A stretch of DNA of 64,000 nucleotides, from the NCBI RefSeq assembly GCF_002077945.1, contig NZ_LVYD01000113.1, positions 124,001 through 188,000 of the forward strand. Direction: 5' to 3'. Positions 43,626 through 53,600 of the stretch are shown here, one piece after another; position 1 is the stretch's first letter, and each line of letters starts with the position of its first letter. This DNA comes from Niastella vici. GTDB taxonomy: Bacteria; Bacteroidota; Bacteroidia; Chitinophagales; Chitinophagaceae. The translations under genes and the position numbers were made by a program. The notes beneath the pieces were generated by a model, which worked only from the letters and a program-made list of their open reading frames with translations, had not been told where the DNA came from and did no database searches.

Positions 43626-44452
43626 AATAAAGGGCTTCGCCTATCATAATCACATTGCCTGATTTTGACAAATAGCCTAAAGGCCACTACTATTAATTAA
43701 TGGATAGAAAATGGATTAATTCTCCAGGATGAAACATGGATTAATACTGATGAGAATAGAGAATGGATAATGGATTGGAATGGTCTACGCGAAAGAAGAA
43801 TGGTACAAAAGAACCGATCAATAGATGGAGTTTGCGTGCATCACACCAGGCAAGGTTATATATTACCAAAGGGATGGAATCATTACTTGTTACAAAGCTT
43901 TCGGGATACAGCGATATTCAGGGGATGATTGGTAATCGTTATTCTATAGTTAACAAAAGATAGCAACATTAGAAAAACAATTCAAGTACAGTACCCTTTT
44001 TTTTAATCACACTAAGGGTTTACTGTTAATTGCACGCTAAATGATCGCATGATTTTATGACCATCGTCATATGGCCTCCGCCAATCATGCTCACCTATTT
44101 CCCCGGCCGTAAAAATAAGATCCACTAAAATAAATGGATAATGGATTGGAAACGAATTAGCAAGAATAATGGATTGGAATAAAAACCTGCATGAAGAATA
44201 ATACTAAAAGAACTGCTTATTGGTTTGGAGTTTGTAGGCATTATTAGAATAAGGTCAGTTTGAATATAGGGCTTCGCCACTCATCATCCCATTAATGGAT
44301 TTAGATAAAAAATTGCCTTAGAGCACTAACCTTACCTCACAATGTATGAATGGATAATGGATAGCGGAAGTATTAGCATGAATAATGGATAGAAAAACGA
44401 AAGAAGAATAACACTAAGTTACCAGGTTATTGATTAGCGGGTGTTTGGTCAA
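43626..44452. repeat. Three degenerate direct copies of a composite element in the upxY leader
   Basis: Block P (AGGGCTTCGCC..TCAT.ATC.CATT..GATTT) lies at 43629-43690 and 44268-44333. Block Q (TGGATAATGGAT repeats, then GAAGAATAA.ACTAA) lies at about 43772-43815, 44134-44205 and 44350-44420. Block R (TGGAGTTTG and a following GCAT) lies at 43825-43840 and 44225-44240, with a weaker match near 44440. All copies are in the same orientation. By eye, paired copies match at about 70 percent. Confidence 0.65.
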
Positions 44453-44548
44453 AGCATTTCAACGTTTATTTCCTTGCTTGTAATACATTCTACAAGGACT
44501 GTAGGGTAATATTACTTCCCTAAATAAATTCCGTTTGTGAATGCAAAT

Positions 44549-44577
44549 CAAATTTAATGATATTTATTTAATACAAA
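44549..44577 (-). promoter_or_regulatory. Candidate housekeeping promoter for the EPS operon
   Basis: Read on the minus strand: TTTTTG, 17 bp, then TAAATTTG. This is a full match to the Bacteroidota TTG-N17-23-TAnnTTTG consensus and the only such site I found between the PUL and upxY. It would start a leader of about 960 nt. The region is AT-rich, so a chance match is possible. Confidence 0.45.
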
Positions 44578-44652
44578 AATTAAAATAAGCAGCAGCCGGA
44601 ACGTTTTATTCAAAAATATTCATGATTCTTTGAGAGGAAAATTTTCCACATT

Positions 44653-44682
44653 AAAAAAGGAACAGGGCCTTAGGCAGCCCTG
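44653..44682 (-). terminator. Rho-independent terminator at the end of the PUL operon
   Basis: On the minus strand CAGGGC, an eight-base loop, GCCCTG, TTCC and six T. It is about 95 bp past the GH97 stop at 44775 and separates PUL and EPS transcripts. Confidence 0.85.
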
Positions 44683-44774
44683 CTTTATCTTAATAAGGTG
44701 AGGTAATACTAATTTAAAGTTTTACATAGGCAATACTAAAATAGGAACTCAAACTACCGGGGCAATGCGGTCTT

Positions 44775-46604
44775 TTATTCCATGGGTTGAATGATGACGG
44801 CCTCGCCTGTTTTTCCTTTCAGCGAAACAGGCCATTGATCGCCTTTCTTTACGGGAATACTTCTTTTGCGGATACTGTTCTTTTCCGCATCATCTTCATA
44901 TACGATGGCAATATACTTTTTTCCTTTTTGAAGAAAATCGAGCCGGACAGTAGCATGCCAGTCATCCAAACCGGCTGCATTGCCTATAAACCAGGTGCCG
45001 CCTTTTCTGCGGGCCACACTGATGCCTTTACCAATATCGCCGGCCAGGTAATGCGTTTCGTTCCATACGGTGGGGACCAGTTTGAAAAATTCTATTTCGT
45101 CTTCATTGGTATAATCGGCTGGTATGCCATACCAGAAAAGGGCCTGCAGCGGACTGAAATAAACAACAGTAAGAGCAAGCTGTTGCCCCCTGCTTACCTT
45201 CAGGTTCTTTGAGAACTGATTCTTTGCATTCGGATAGCAAAACGTAAAATCCGCCGGTCCCGCCAAAAAACGCGTAAAGGGCAATACGGTGGTATGAAAT
45301 GCGTCAGGACTGTTCTCATCGCCCCGAATGCCTTCCTGCGTCAACAAGGCGGGCCAGGTACGGCTTAAACCGGTTGGTTTGTAATTGTCGTGGATGTCGA
45401 GGATAAAACCAGCTTCATATACTTTTTGAATAGCGCCTGCCAGCCAGGTTAACCCGTGCTGGGTGAGGCCATCTACAAAACCGAATTTCAAGCCTGCCAC
45501 GCCCCATTGTTTGTATAAAGGTAAAATGGTGTCGAGCTTTGCTTTCAACCCAACATAATTCACGTAGAGGATAACGCCTATGCCTTTTTCCTTTCCATAC
45601 TGTATCACTTTCGGCATATCGATGGCGGGAATAACCTGTGTGGGATCGGAGGAGGTGCGGAACTCTGCGCCATACCAGCCGGCATCATACATTATATATT
45701 GTAAGTTGTGTTTTGCCGCAAAGTCAATACAATCGAGTCCGCTTTGTGTAGTTAACTGCGCCCTGATGAGTTTACCGGGCTTTATCCAATCTGGTAAGTC
45801 CTTGCTGGCTGCCGGGTTCAGCTTCAAATACAACTGACTGAAATCATGTAACCCGATCGCCGTTTTTGACACGCTGATGGTGCGCCAGGGCGTTGAAAAC
45901 GCACCGGCCACCTGTACAGCCGAATCCCGCGGAAAAACAACCGCCAGGGTATACGGCCCGCCACTTCTTTTCAACTCCGCTTTGGTATAGTTCACATTGT
46001 TTGCTTCGCCAATACTTACAAAGAACTTCCCATTGGTTAATGTGGCGGGCAGATCGCAGGTCTTTGTAAACGTATCAATGGATACCGGGGTAAACACCGA
46101 TTCCTGGTTGTACTGGTACAGGGTGACCGGTGCCTCAAAGCCAAACGTGGTGCTTTCTTTTTTGATGCAGTTGATGCCATTGTAAATGTCAGGCAACTCG
46201 TACCGGAAGGCTACACAGCCTTTATACGCACGCACAAGCACATTGAACCGGGTTGGCCCGCTGCTGCACGACAATACCAGCTCATTGTAATTATCGGTAA
46301 TGCTGTCTGCTTCGCCCAAAGGCCAGGGAAATTGGGCTGTATGCCTGCCTTCCTGTTTGTTTTTTATGACTATACCCGCTGCTGTGTCGCCGGCATTTGT
46401 TTGCAATCCCAATTGCGACCAGCGCGTTATGGCCTGGCCGGCAAACGAAAACCGGTACAATAAAAGCCCGTTCGCTGTTTTTACCTCGAACGAAGTTGAC
46501 CGGTCGGGTGAGAATACAGTATACGACCTTCCGGTTTGCGCCCTGCTTTCGGTGAGCACAAACATACCTGTCAATAAAAGCAGCCATTCTTTGATCACTC
46601 TCAA
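44775..46604 (-). CDS. Glycoside hydrolase family 97
   Basis: A 609-residue periplasmic GH97 enzyme, a family of alpha-glucosidases and alpha-galactosidases. The start is non-ATG: TTG 46604 or GTG 46598, giving the signal KEWLLLLTGMFVLTESRAQ. The N-terminal sandwich (about 25-270) has SPDRSTSFEVKTANGLLLYR and EVxxxNG-type motifs; the barrel begins near DWIKPGKLI. LKFGFVDG carries Asp 378 where retaining GH97 enzymes have their nucleophile, and LLTQEGIRGDE carries Glu 423. The C-terminal cap has RRKGGTWFIGNAAG. The Asp nucleophile suggests the retaining, alpha-galactosidase-like clade instead of the inverting SusB clade (inference). It is the last gene of the PUL. Confidence 0.87.
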   Translation of the reverse strand: MRVIKEWLLLLTGMFVLTESRAQTGRSYTVFSPDRSTSFEVKTANGLLLYRFSFAGQAITRWSQLGLQTNAGDTAAGIVIKNKQEGRHTAQFPWPLGEADSITDNYNELVLSCSSGPTRFNVLVRAYKGCVAFRYELPDIYNGINCIKKESTTFGFEAPVTLYQYNQESVFTPVSIDTFTKTCDLPATLTNGKFFVSIGEANNVNYTKAELKRSGGPYTLAVVFPRDSAVQVAGAFSTPWRTISVSKTAIGLHDFSQLYLKLNPAASKDLPDWIKPGKLIRAQLTTQSGLDCIDFAAKHNLQYIMYDAGWYGAEFRTSSDPTQVIPAIDMPKVIQYGKEKGIGVILYVNYVGLKAKLDTILPLYKQWGVAGLKFGFVDGLTQHGLTWLAGAIQKVYEAGFILDIHDNYKPTGLSRTWPALLTQEGIRGDENSPDAFHTTVLPFTRFLAGPADFTFCYPNAKNQFSKNLKVSRGQQLALTVVYFSPLQALFWYGIPADYTNEDEIEFFKLVPTVWNETHYLAGDIGKGISVARRKGGTWFIGNAAGLDDWHATVRLDFLQKGKKYIAIVYEDDAEKNSIRKRSIPVKKGDQWPVSLKGKTGEAVIIQPME

Positions 46605-46627
46605 GGGTTGCTGATTTTTAAGCGATA

Positions 46628-48115
46628 TTACTGGTTTTTGTTCAGTCTGAGCGAAGCCGAAGCGCGAAACTCCACGCCTTCCACATGATCGCCCAGCGCT
46701 ATATGGGCCATATCAGCCGTTCTATACCAGCCTGGTTTTCCTTCCATATCGTCTGAAATGACCCGGCCGTTTATTTTTAAATTTTCAAACACGATATTCT
46801 TTACTTTCCGTTCTTCATTATACCCTGAAATAATGGAGAGCTCTGCGTGCTGGCCATTGTAGGTAATGTCTTTGAATAGTACATTCTCTACGCCCCTTCC
46901 CGGCGCCGTACAGTATTTCTTATTAAAGAACACGCGGATATTGATGAGCTGTCCCTGGCGGAAATCTTCCACCCTGATATTTTCAAAAAGTACATTGCGC
47001 ACCAGGTTATTGTCGCCGGCATCGATGCTCAGGCAGCCCTGGTAATCGATCTGCGCTTCTTTGTGGTCAAGGATATCAATATTGATGTAATGCAGGTCTT
47101 CCAATACATCGGGATTAGGCGTATTGCCGTGCGTGCCTATTAAAATGGGATGCGCCACATCGGCCCACAGGGTTGAATTCTGCATGGTAATGTTGCGGCT
47201 GCTGCCGGTGAACCCGAGGCGGGTTCCGTACACCGTTGTACAATCGTCTGAATTGCGGTTGAACACGCCGTCGAGGAGTACATTGGTGCTGCTGATCACA
47301 TTCATGCCATCGCCCCAGCCATAATAGCTCATCGACTTTACATTGCGAATGGTCACACTGTCGCTACCGCCGGTAAAACATTGGGTGCAGAAGATGCCTT
47401 CTACCTCCACGTTCCTTGAATTGGCAATGCGAACGCCCTGCTTTACCGATTGGTCTACCATGCCTCTTCCCAACACCCGCACATCATGCGCATTGCTGAT
47501 CAGCACCTGCCCTTTCAGAATGGCGCCGCCGGCGAGGTATACCGTTTTACCCGATGATACATGCAAAACCTGTCCTTTTATTTCATGCACGCCGGGGCCA
47601 AAATACAGGAGGTTGGTATCGCGCAGGTCGGGTTTAAATGCAGAGACCGGGTTGGCAAACAGATGCAGGTTGTGAAAGATATCGCCATTCACTTCCACCG
47701 ACAGGTTGGCCGGCCTGTTTAACTGAAAGAAGACCGTTTTGCCGTTGATCGTAGGCGGAATACTGTAAGAAAGCGGCCTAACCCTGGCTTGCTGCACCAG
47801 GCCTTTGTTATAGGTTACCGCCACTTCTACCACTCCTGTAAAATCAAAATAGCACATAGAGGCTTTTTCTTCTTTGTGGCCGGCAGCAGTGGCCCTGCTT
47901 ACTTTAACCGTATAAACGGCCAACGACTGCCAGGCTTTTCCTTTTTGCCGCACCTTTACGGTAAAATCCTTATTTAACACCGCGTTGGTGGGGGCCGGGT
48001 ATACCGTTAAACCGGGCAACACAGGATCAAAGGCAAAAGCGGTTGTCCATTTCACTATACAAACGGTCAATAATACAAACAAGGCCATTCGAGGCACGCA
48101 CGGGCTATACTTCAT
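46628..48115 (-). CDS. Right-handed beta-helix glycoside hydrolase (GH28-like)
   Basis: A 495-residue secreted protein from the ATG at 48115, which has AGAAAG a few bases upstream; a longer frame would start inside simple repeats. The signal is MALFVLLTVCIVKWTTAFA after a short basic start. A beta-sandwich cap (about 30-145) precedes the helix. Coils hold YFGPGVHEIKGQVLHVSSG, VYLAGGAILKGQV, YYGWGDGMNVISSTNVLLDG and NRNSDDCTTVYGTR, with WADVAHPILIGTHGN. These recall GH28 motifs (NTDG, DDC, GSHG) but are not canonical, so the substrate is open: galacturonan-like or another uronic or neutral alpha-glycan. It precedes the GH97 gene by 23 bp. Confidence 0.78.
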   Translation of the reverse strand: MKYSPCVPRMALFVLLTVCIVKWTTAFAFDPVLPGLTVYPAPTNAVLNKDFTVKVRQKGKAWQSLAVYTVKVSRATAAGHKEEKASMCYFDFTGVVEVAVTYNKGLVQQARVRPLSYSIPPTINGKTVFFQLNRPANLSVEVNGDIFHNLHLFANPVSAFKPDLRDTNLLYFGPGVHEIKGQVLHVSSGKTVYLAGGAILKGQVLISNAHDVRVLGRGMVDQSVKQGVRIANSRNVEVEGIFCTQCFTGGSDSVTIRNVKSMSYYGWGDGMNVISSTNVLLDGVFNRNSDDCTTVYGTRLGFTGSSRNITMQNSTLWADVAHPILIGTHGNTPNPDVLEDLHYINIDILDHKEAQIDYQGCLSIDAGDNNLVRNVLFENIRVEDFRQGQLINIRVFFNKKYCTAPGRGVENVLFKDITYNGQHAELSIISGYNEERKVKNIVFENLKINGRVISDDMEGKPGWYRTADMAHIALGDHVEGVEFRASASLRLNKNQ

Positions 48116-48282
48116 ACATCTTTCTTTTTTCTTCTTTATTAAAATAACCAGAATATCGTGTTCACTGTAATGGTCAATGGTCAATCGTCAATGGTCAATA
48201 AAACCCTATTGAGCAAGCCTCGAAATCAATAGCGAGACACAAAAATTGAGAGACCAATTCACCATTCACCAATTCACCATAA
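48116..48282. repeat. GGTCAATCGTCAATGGTCAATA and AATTCACCATTCACC phrase repeats
   Basis: Two kinds of degenerate phrase repeats fill the gap upstream of the beta-helix gene: GTCAATGGTCAAT copies near 48170-48200 and CAATTCACCATTCAC copies near 48255-48280. They are not transcription signals that I recognise. Confidence 0.65.
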
Positions 48283-48768
48283 TCATCTTTCTGCAACCGA
48301 CAACTGACCTCTTACAATTCCGGCTGCATACCGTTTGGTATTGATCGTGAAATAATAAGCACCCGACAAAAAACCGGCCTGCTCATCGGTGGTGAACCCG
48401 TTATTGCCGGCCAGGCCAAGATTAACACTGCCGGCTTTATTGGTGTTTACGTATGGAAGCGTACGCAGCAATGGGCCGTTCTCCGTAGCAGCGGCAGGTC
48501 CATAAAAATTGATGGCGGTGATGGTATCTTTTTTCGTATCACGCCACAGATCGTTCCACGTAATGGTATACGTTAAAATATTTGTTTCCTTATCGTACAA
48601 TCCGGTAAACGTGGCGGTGGAGGTGGTATCGATCATGGGCACCAGCTGTTTGCTGCTGGCCTTCGCTATTACGGAATATTGAACGCCACTGATGCCACGG
48701 AGTTTACCACCTTTGGTACAGGCGATGGCCAGAGAGAATATGATGAGTATGATTGTCATTATCTTCAT
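48283..48768 (-). CDS. CHRD-domain lipoprotein
   Basis: A 161-residue lipoprotein with lipobox SLAIAC (Cys about 17). The rest is one CHRD-type beta-sandwich: TSTATFTGLYDKETNILTYT, then ITAINFYGPAAATENGPL and the conserved end AGIVRGQLSV. In PULs such small lipoproteins sit at the cell surface and may help hold the glycan. It follows the susD gene and precedes the beta-helix enzyme. Its binding function is inference only. Confidence 0.78.
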   Translation of the reverse strand: MKIMTIILIIFSLAIACTKGGKLRGISGVQYSVIAKASSKQLVPMIDTTSTATFTGLYDKETNILTYTITWNDLWRDTKKDTITAINFYGPAAATENGPLLRTLPYVNTNKAGSVNLGLAGNNGFTTDEQAGFLSGAYYFTINTKRYAAGIVRGQLSVAER

Positions 48769-48784
48769 AAAACTGATTCTCTTA

Positions 48785-48871
48785 ATTGTTAAAAAGTTTT
48801 TTAGTTGTTCAGTTCAAAGTTTTAAGTTCAAAGTTGAATTGCGAGGCAACTGTAAACTTTGAGCTGTAAAC
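48785..48871. repeat. TTCAAAGTT phrase repeats between CHRD and susD genes
   Basis: The gap holds repeated TTCAAAGTTTTAAGTTCAAAG and AACTGTAAACTTTGAGCTG variants. This is the same phrase family as the repeats at 28925-28970. Confidence 0.6.
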
Positions 48872-50650
48872 TTAATAACCCGGGTTCTGCACCAGTGAAG
48901 GCGATTTTACGATCTCGCTTTGCGGAATAGGCCAGAAATACATGGCATCGGTAAACACGTGTTTCCTTATTGGAATGATGCGGTAAGAAAAGGTGCCATT
49001 AGCGGCCCGCGTAATTTCCATTCCATGTGTTTCGGCGTTCTCGGTTTGCGGAGCGATCTTCCAACGGCGGATGTCCCAGAACCGGTGTTCTTCAAAGGCC
49101 AGTTCAACCCGGCGTTCATGGCGAATGGCATCGCGCATTTCGTCTTTGGTCATGCCGGCTTTCAATCCGTACAACCCATTTGTACCGGCCTGTATGCCGG
49201 CGCGGGCACGGATCAATTTCAACCAGTCATAAATTTCTGATGTTGGGCCGTAATATTCATTGGTAGCTTCTGCTGCATTCAACAATACTTCTGCATAGCG
49301 CATCACTACCCAGGGACGATACAATTCACTGCCGCCGCCCACGCCAAAATTGTTACACATCTTGTAGCGGAAATAACCTGTTTTGGTGCCGGTAGCCGAA
49401 TAAATGCCATCCACACTGGCGCTGGTGGCGGCTGCATTTCCCGTTGGCACCACACCAGTATAGGTATTCACCGGCTGATCGCCCAGGGTACCCATATTGC
49501 GTATAGACCCATTGTAATGGACCGTAGTAGTAAGCCGGGGATCGCGGTTCTTGTACATATTGTCGCCCATTCCCGGATAACCCGAAGCGGGATCGGTAAT
49601 ACGCAATCCGTTGATCATATCAAATTCATCGACCAGTTCCTGTGTAGGAAAGTACTTAGCCCCCACATAGCCGTTGGTGGTACCCCGCGATTGCGGGTTG
49701 GCGCTGTTCTCCACATAAAAATTATTGGAAGTACTTACAGGTTGCCAATAGGCCAGCACATGTTCGGTCTGCGGCGTATTTTGCAGGAAGAAAGTATACA
49801 TGGGTGTTGCCGAAGTGGTATATAAGCTGTACACGTTCAGGTTAATGACGGCTTTGGCCGCATCTGACGCATTTTTCCACCGCTCATTATCGGCCGTTGC
49901 ATAGGAAAGCAAATGATCGGGATCATCGGCCCGGGGGCCGCTATTGAAGAGCGGACTGGCTGCATACAATAATAACCTTGCCTTGGCCGCCAGCGCGGTA
50001 CCCTTGCTTACGCGGTTCTGGTTTACGTTATTAGTTGGATAAGAGGCGGGCAGCGCAGCGGCGGCTGCATCCAGTTCGCCCACTATATAACTAACGCAGG
50101 CTTCATAGGAACTGCGGGGCACATCGATCTTGTCGCCGTCATCATAGATATTATCACCGATGAGCGGGATGCCGCCATAATGCTTCACCAGCATCATCAG
50201 GTACCAGGCCCTTAAAAATCGCACCTGGGCGGTCCAGTAATCACGGGTGGCGGCAGTTATGGGAATACTGTCCCTGTTCTTCATAAAAATATTCGCAGCG
50301 CGCACCATCGTAAAAACCGTTGTCCAGGTATTTTTATCGGCATTACTGGCGTTCACCCCGCCATTTGAAATGATATAGGAGAAAATGGTGGGGTCGCTGA
50401 TGGGTTCGCTCTCGTCGCAGGCCGCATCGAGCCCGGTATTGTTGACCCGCCGGGCATTAAAAGAGAAACCGATATTCGAATATAAATTATTAATGACGCC
50501 GAGTGTTTTCACACTGTCTCTGAATACAGCCCCTTCGTCAACGGCTGAAAGGGTCTTTTGATCGAGGAAATCTTTTTTGCAGGCAGTCAGCAGCACCAGG
50601 GCGGCAACCGGCAAGGCCAGCAAAGATCTGCAATATTTAAGTGAGTTCAT
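48872..50650 (-). CDS. SusD/RagB-family outer-membrane glycan-binding lipoprotein (pair 1)
   Basis: A 592-residue SusD-like surface lipoprotein with lipobox VLLTAC (Cys about 24), then KKDFLDQKTLSAVDEGAVF. TPR-like helices (about 60-290) include RAANIFMKNRD, YWTAQVRFLRAWYLMMLVKH and YGGIPLIGDNIYD, all typical SusD segments. The C-terminus has RHERRVELAFEEHRFWDIRR and the usual NPGY end. It pairs with the SusC-like transporter ending 20 bp upstream and delivers oligosaccharide to it. Confidence 0.93.
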   Translation of the reverse strand: MNSLKYCRSLLALPVAALVLLTACKKDFLDQKTLSAVDEGAVFRDSVKTLGVINNLYSNIGFSFNARRVNNTGLDAACDESEPISDPTIFSYIISNGGVNASNADKNTWTTVFTMVRAANIFMKNRDSIPITAATRDYWTAQVRFLRAWYLMMLVKHYGGIPLIGDNIYDDGDKIDVPRSSYEACVSYIVGELDAAAAALPASYPTNNVNQNRVSKGTALAAKARLLLYAASPLFNSGPRADDPDHLLSYATADNERWKNASDAAKAVINLNVYSLYTTSATPMYTFFLQNTPQTEHVLAYWQPVSTSNNFYVENSANPQSRGTTNGYVGAKYFPTQELVDEFDMINGLRITDPASGYPGMGDNMYKNRDPRLTTTVHYNGSIRNMGTLGDQPVNTYTGVVPTGNAAATSASVDGIYSATGTKTGYFRYKMCNNFGVGGGSELYRPWVVMRYAEVLLNAAEATNEYYGPTSEIYDWLKLIRARAGIQAGTNGLYGLKAGMTKDEMRDAIRHERRVELAFEEHRFWDIRRWKIAPQTENAETHGMEITRAANGTFSYRIIPIRKHVFTDAMYFWPIPQSEIVKSPSLVQNPGY

Positions 50651-50669
50651 TTTAATTGCTGTTTTAGGG

Positions 50670-53600
50670 TTAAAAACCTAATTGTACACCGAAATTAAAG
50701 TTGGCGGTATTGGGATACGCACCACCGGTACCATTGGCGATCTCAGCATCCTGCTGAAACTTGCCCATTTGCTGGTAATTGAGCAGGTTATAACCCGTGA
50801 GGTATACCCGCGCATTCTGAACCACCCTGAGCCCGTTTAAAAATGATTGTGGCAACTGCCAGGCCAGCTCCAGTGATTTCAGGCGAACATACCAGGTATT
50901 GGCATACCAGAAATCGGAAATGGTTACCCAGGAAATATTGTTGATGTTGGTGTTCAACCCAATGCGTGGATAGGTGGCTGTGGCAGCAGTTGCAGGCGTC
51001 CAGCGTTCGAGGTTCCAGGGTCGCAAATTGCCATTGAACGCATCGCCGGCGCCTTCGGCCGTTACCTGTACCGCATAGCCATAAGCGCTTTGTACCAGGG
51101 CGCGTAAAGTAAGTCCTTTGTAATTTACCATCAGGTCGAGCCCCAGGTTATTGGTTGGCAAATTGGGTTTCGACAAATAGGTACGGTCGGCATCGGTAAT
51201 AACGCCATCGCCATTGAGGTCATCGTATTTAAGATCGCCCGGTTGAATAACACTCCATACCGGGGCGGGAACGCCTTTCTTCACTTTTCCGTTGCCGTCA
51301 AAATCATCCATTTGATAGAACCCAAGGTTATGATACCCGAGCGAACTCAGCACGCCGATGGCGCGGCCTGTTTTTGCCAGGTACGGATAGTCGGGCGCCT
51401 CACTAACATAGAGGATGCGGTTCGCCGCGAAAGAATAATTCGCACTCACTGAAACGTTTACCTGGCCAAAATGGTTCTTGTAGGTTAAAGCGCCATCAAA
51501 CCCTTTATTCTCTGTTCTACCGATGTTTTTCTTAGGCAGGGCCTGGCCTATTGTCAGCGGCACATCGCCCTGGTCAATCAGCTGATCGTACCGGTAGTTA
51601 TAGAAGTAGCTGCCGCTGAAGGAAACCTTACCACCAAACATACTAAGCTCAAGACCCAGGTCGGTTTTACGTTCTTTTTCCCAGGTCACATCGGGGTTTA
51701 CCAGAGCGCCTTCAACTGTGGTGTTGCCATAGTTATTGCCTCCAGTGGTTGTATACTGGATCACCGAATTAACCGTGCTGGGATAGCTGGCATCGGAACC
51801 TACCAGTCCGTATGAACCACGGAGCTTGAACATATCGAAGAATGGCAACGCCTCCTTGAAAAACCCTTCCTCGGCCAGGTTATATCCCCAGGAGATAGCC
51901 GGGAAAATTCCATAGCGTCTGTTGGCCTGAAAAAGGTCATTACCGTTGCGGGCAACCGTAATGCCAAACAGGTATTTTTGTTTGTAATCGTAATCGAGAC
52001 GGCCTGTTGTTCCGCGATAGTTCACCGGGATAGCGCTGCCGTTTATATAATTCCGTTGGTTAAGCAATAGCAAACCGGTAATGTGGTGGCCATTGAATGT
52101 GCGGTTGTAATTCAACATGGCCTGCAGAATGGTGGTTGAATTAAAGGCGCCATTGCTTACACCTACGCCGTAGGCCGGTGTGCGGTATTCCCCGGCATTC
52201 CTGATGGCGTAAGTATTGGAAACAGGATCGTATTTGTAAGAAGCGAGACCGGCACGTGTAAGGTTGCGGGCTTCATTGTTATTACCGGCATACGACACGT
52301 TGAATTTGGCCGATAAACCGGTGGTAATGAAATCGAGCCTTTGTTCGGCGCCGGCCACAATGTTGTAGTTGTTGTTAAAATTTCGTTTGTAGCCGCCGTT
52401 AGCCAGTCGGTTGATCGGACTGATTTGCCCAACGGAAGTAACTGCGCCTGTATGCGATGCATAGGGGTAAGAACCATCGGGATTATAAACGGGCATTGCA
52501 TAGGGGGCCAGGTAACGGTATGCACTGATCTCATAGAACAAACCGGCGCCTTCTACCACCCCACCCGGGTTATTGATTGTTTCGAACCGGCCATTTACAT
52601 CGAACCGGATCTTGAGGGTTTTTGTGGGGGTGATATCGAGGTTTGAGCGATAATTGTACCGGCGATAGAAGAAATTCGTGTTCACCTCATCACCAATGGG
52701 TTTGAAATCTTTTAAAATACCATTTTGGGTATAATAGCCCAGCGAGGTATAATACTTTACCAGTTTGTTGCCGCCACTGAAATCAATATTGTAACGGCCC
52801 TGGGTAGCAATTCTGTTCAACAGTTCTTTTGTCCAGTTTACGTTTGGATGCCCGTATGGGTCGGAACCATCTTTAAATTTCTGCAGGTCGTCCTGCGTAA
52901 AAGGCAGCACGGGGGTTTGCGATTGCCCGTACGCATCATTGATGGTGGCTTCATTTCGCAGTAAAGCGGTGGTATACGAATCGAGAAAAGTGGGAAAACG
53001 GATCACTTTGGTAATACCGGCTTCAGCAGTTACATTGATCCGCGGCTTGCCGAGCCGTCCGCGCTGGGTGGTGATCACCAGCACGCCGTTGGCGCCCTTC
53101 AAACCGTAAATAGATGTGGTAGCCGCATCTTTTAAAATGGAGATGGATTCAATTTCGTTGGCGTTCAACTGCGAGAGCTGCGTATAGTCATATTCTATAT
53201 CATCAACAATGATCAATGGCTTGTTATCACCATTGAGTGAGTTTACGCCACGAATGAAAAAGTCGGCGGCATCGGCCCCGGGTTGCCCGCTTCGTTGCTG
53301 GGAAAAGAAACCGGGCATGCGCCCAACCAGGGTATTTTGAATATTGGCGGTTGGAACCGTTCTTATTTCGTCGCCCTTGATGGTGCTTACTGCGCCGGTA
53401 TTGGTAATGCGTTTCGTTTTTCCATAACCGATAACCACCACATCTTCGAGCCCCTTTACATCGGTGGCCAGTTTTATATACAGGTCACTGCTGTTAACGG
53501 TTTCAACGGCTTGGGTCACATAACCCACATTGCTCACGGTAAGCCGGTGTTTACCGGTTAGCAAAATGGTAAAGCGGCCGCGTTCATCGGCAATGACGTT

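Larger units (their letters stand above)
43585..44774. other. Leader/intergenic region between the PUL and the EPS operon
   Basis: About 1.19 kb with no intact gene. Seen on the minus strand in order: the PUL terminator (44653-44682), a candidate promoter (44549-44577), then three degenerate element copies (43626-44452) and upxY. A short hairpin ATGAC-GATG-GTCAT is at 44057-44070. A 46-residue plus-strand stretch at 43823-43963 faintly resembles the end of a tyrosine recombinase. The region probably acts as the antitermination leader of the EPS operon. Confidence 0.55.

Noticed and set aside
43626-44452. An invertible promoter flanked by inverted repeats, as in Bacteroides capsule loci
   Set aside because: All copies I can align are direct, not inverted, and no intact recombinase is next to them. 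Phase inversion is not supported.
43672-44452. A CRISPR array, suggested by repeated short words in the leader
   Set aside because: Repeat units are degenerate, unevenly spaced and of varying length, with no uniform spacers and no cas genes.
46628-48115. Assignment of the beta-helix enzyme to GH49 dextranases
   Set aside because: The acidic motifs I expect for GH49 are not clearly arranged; the GH28-like pattern fits better, and the family is left open.
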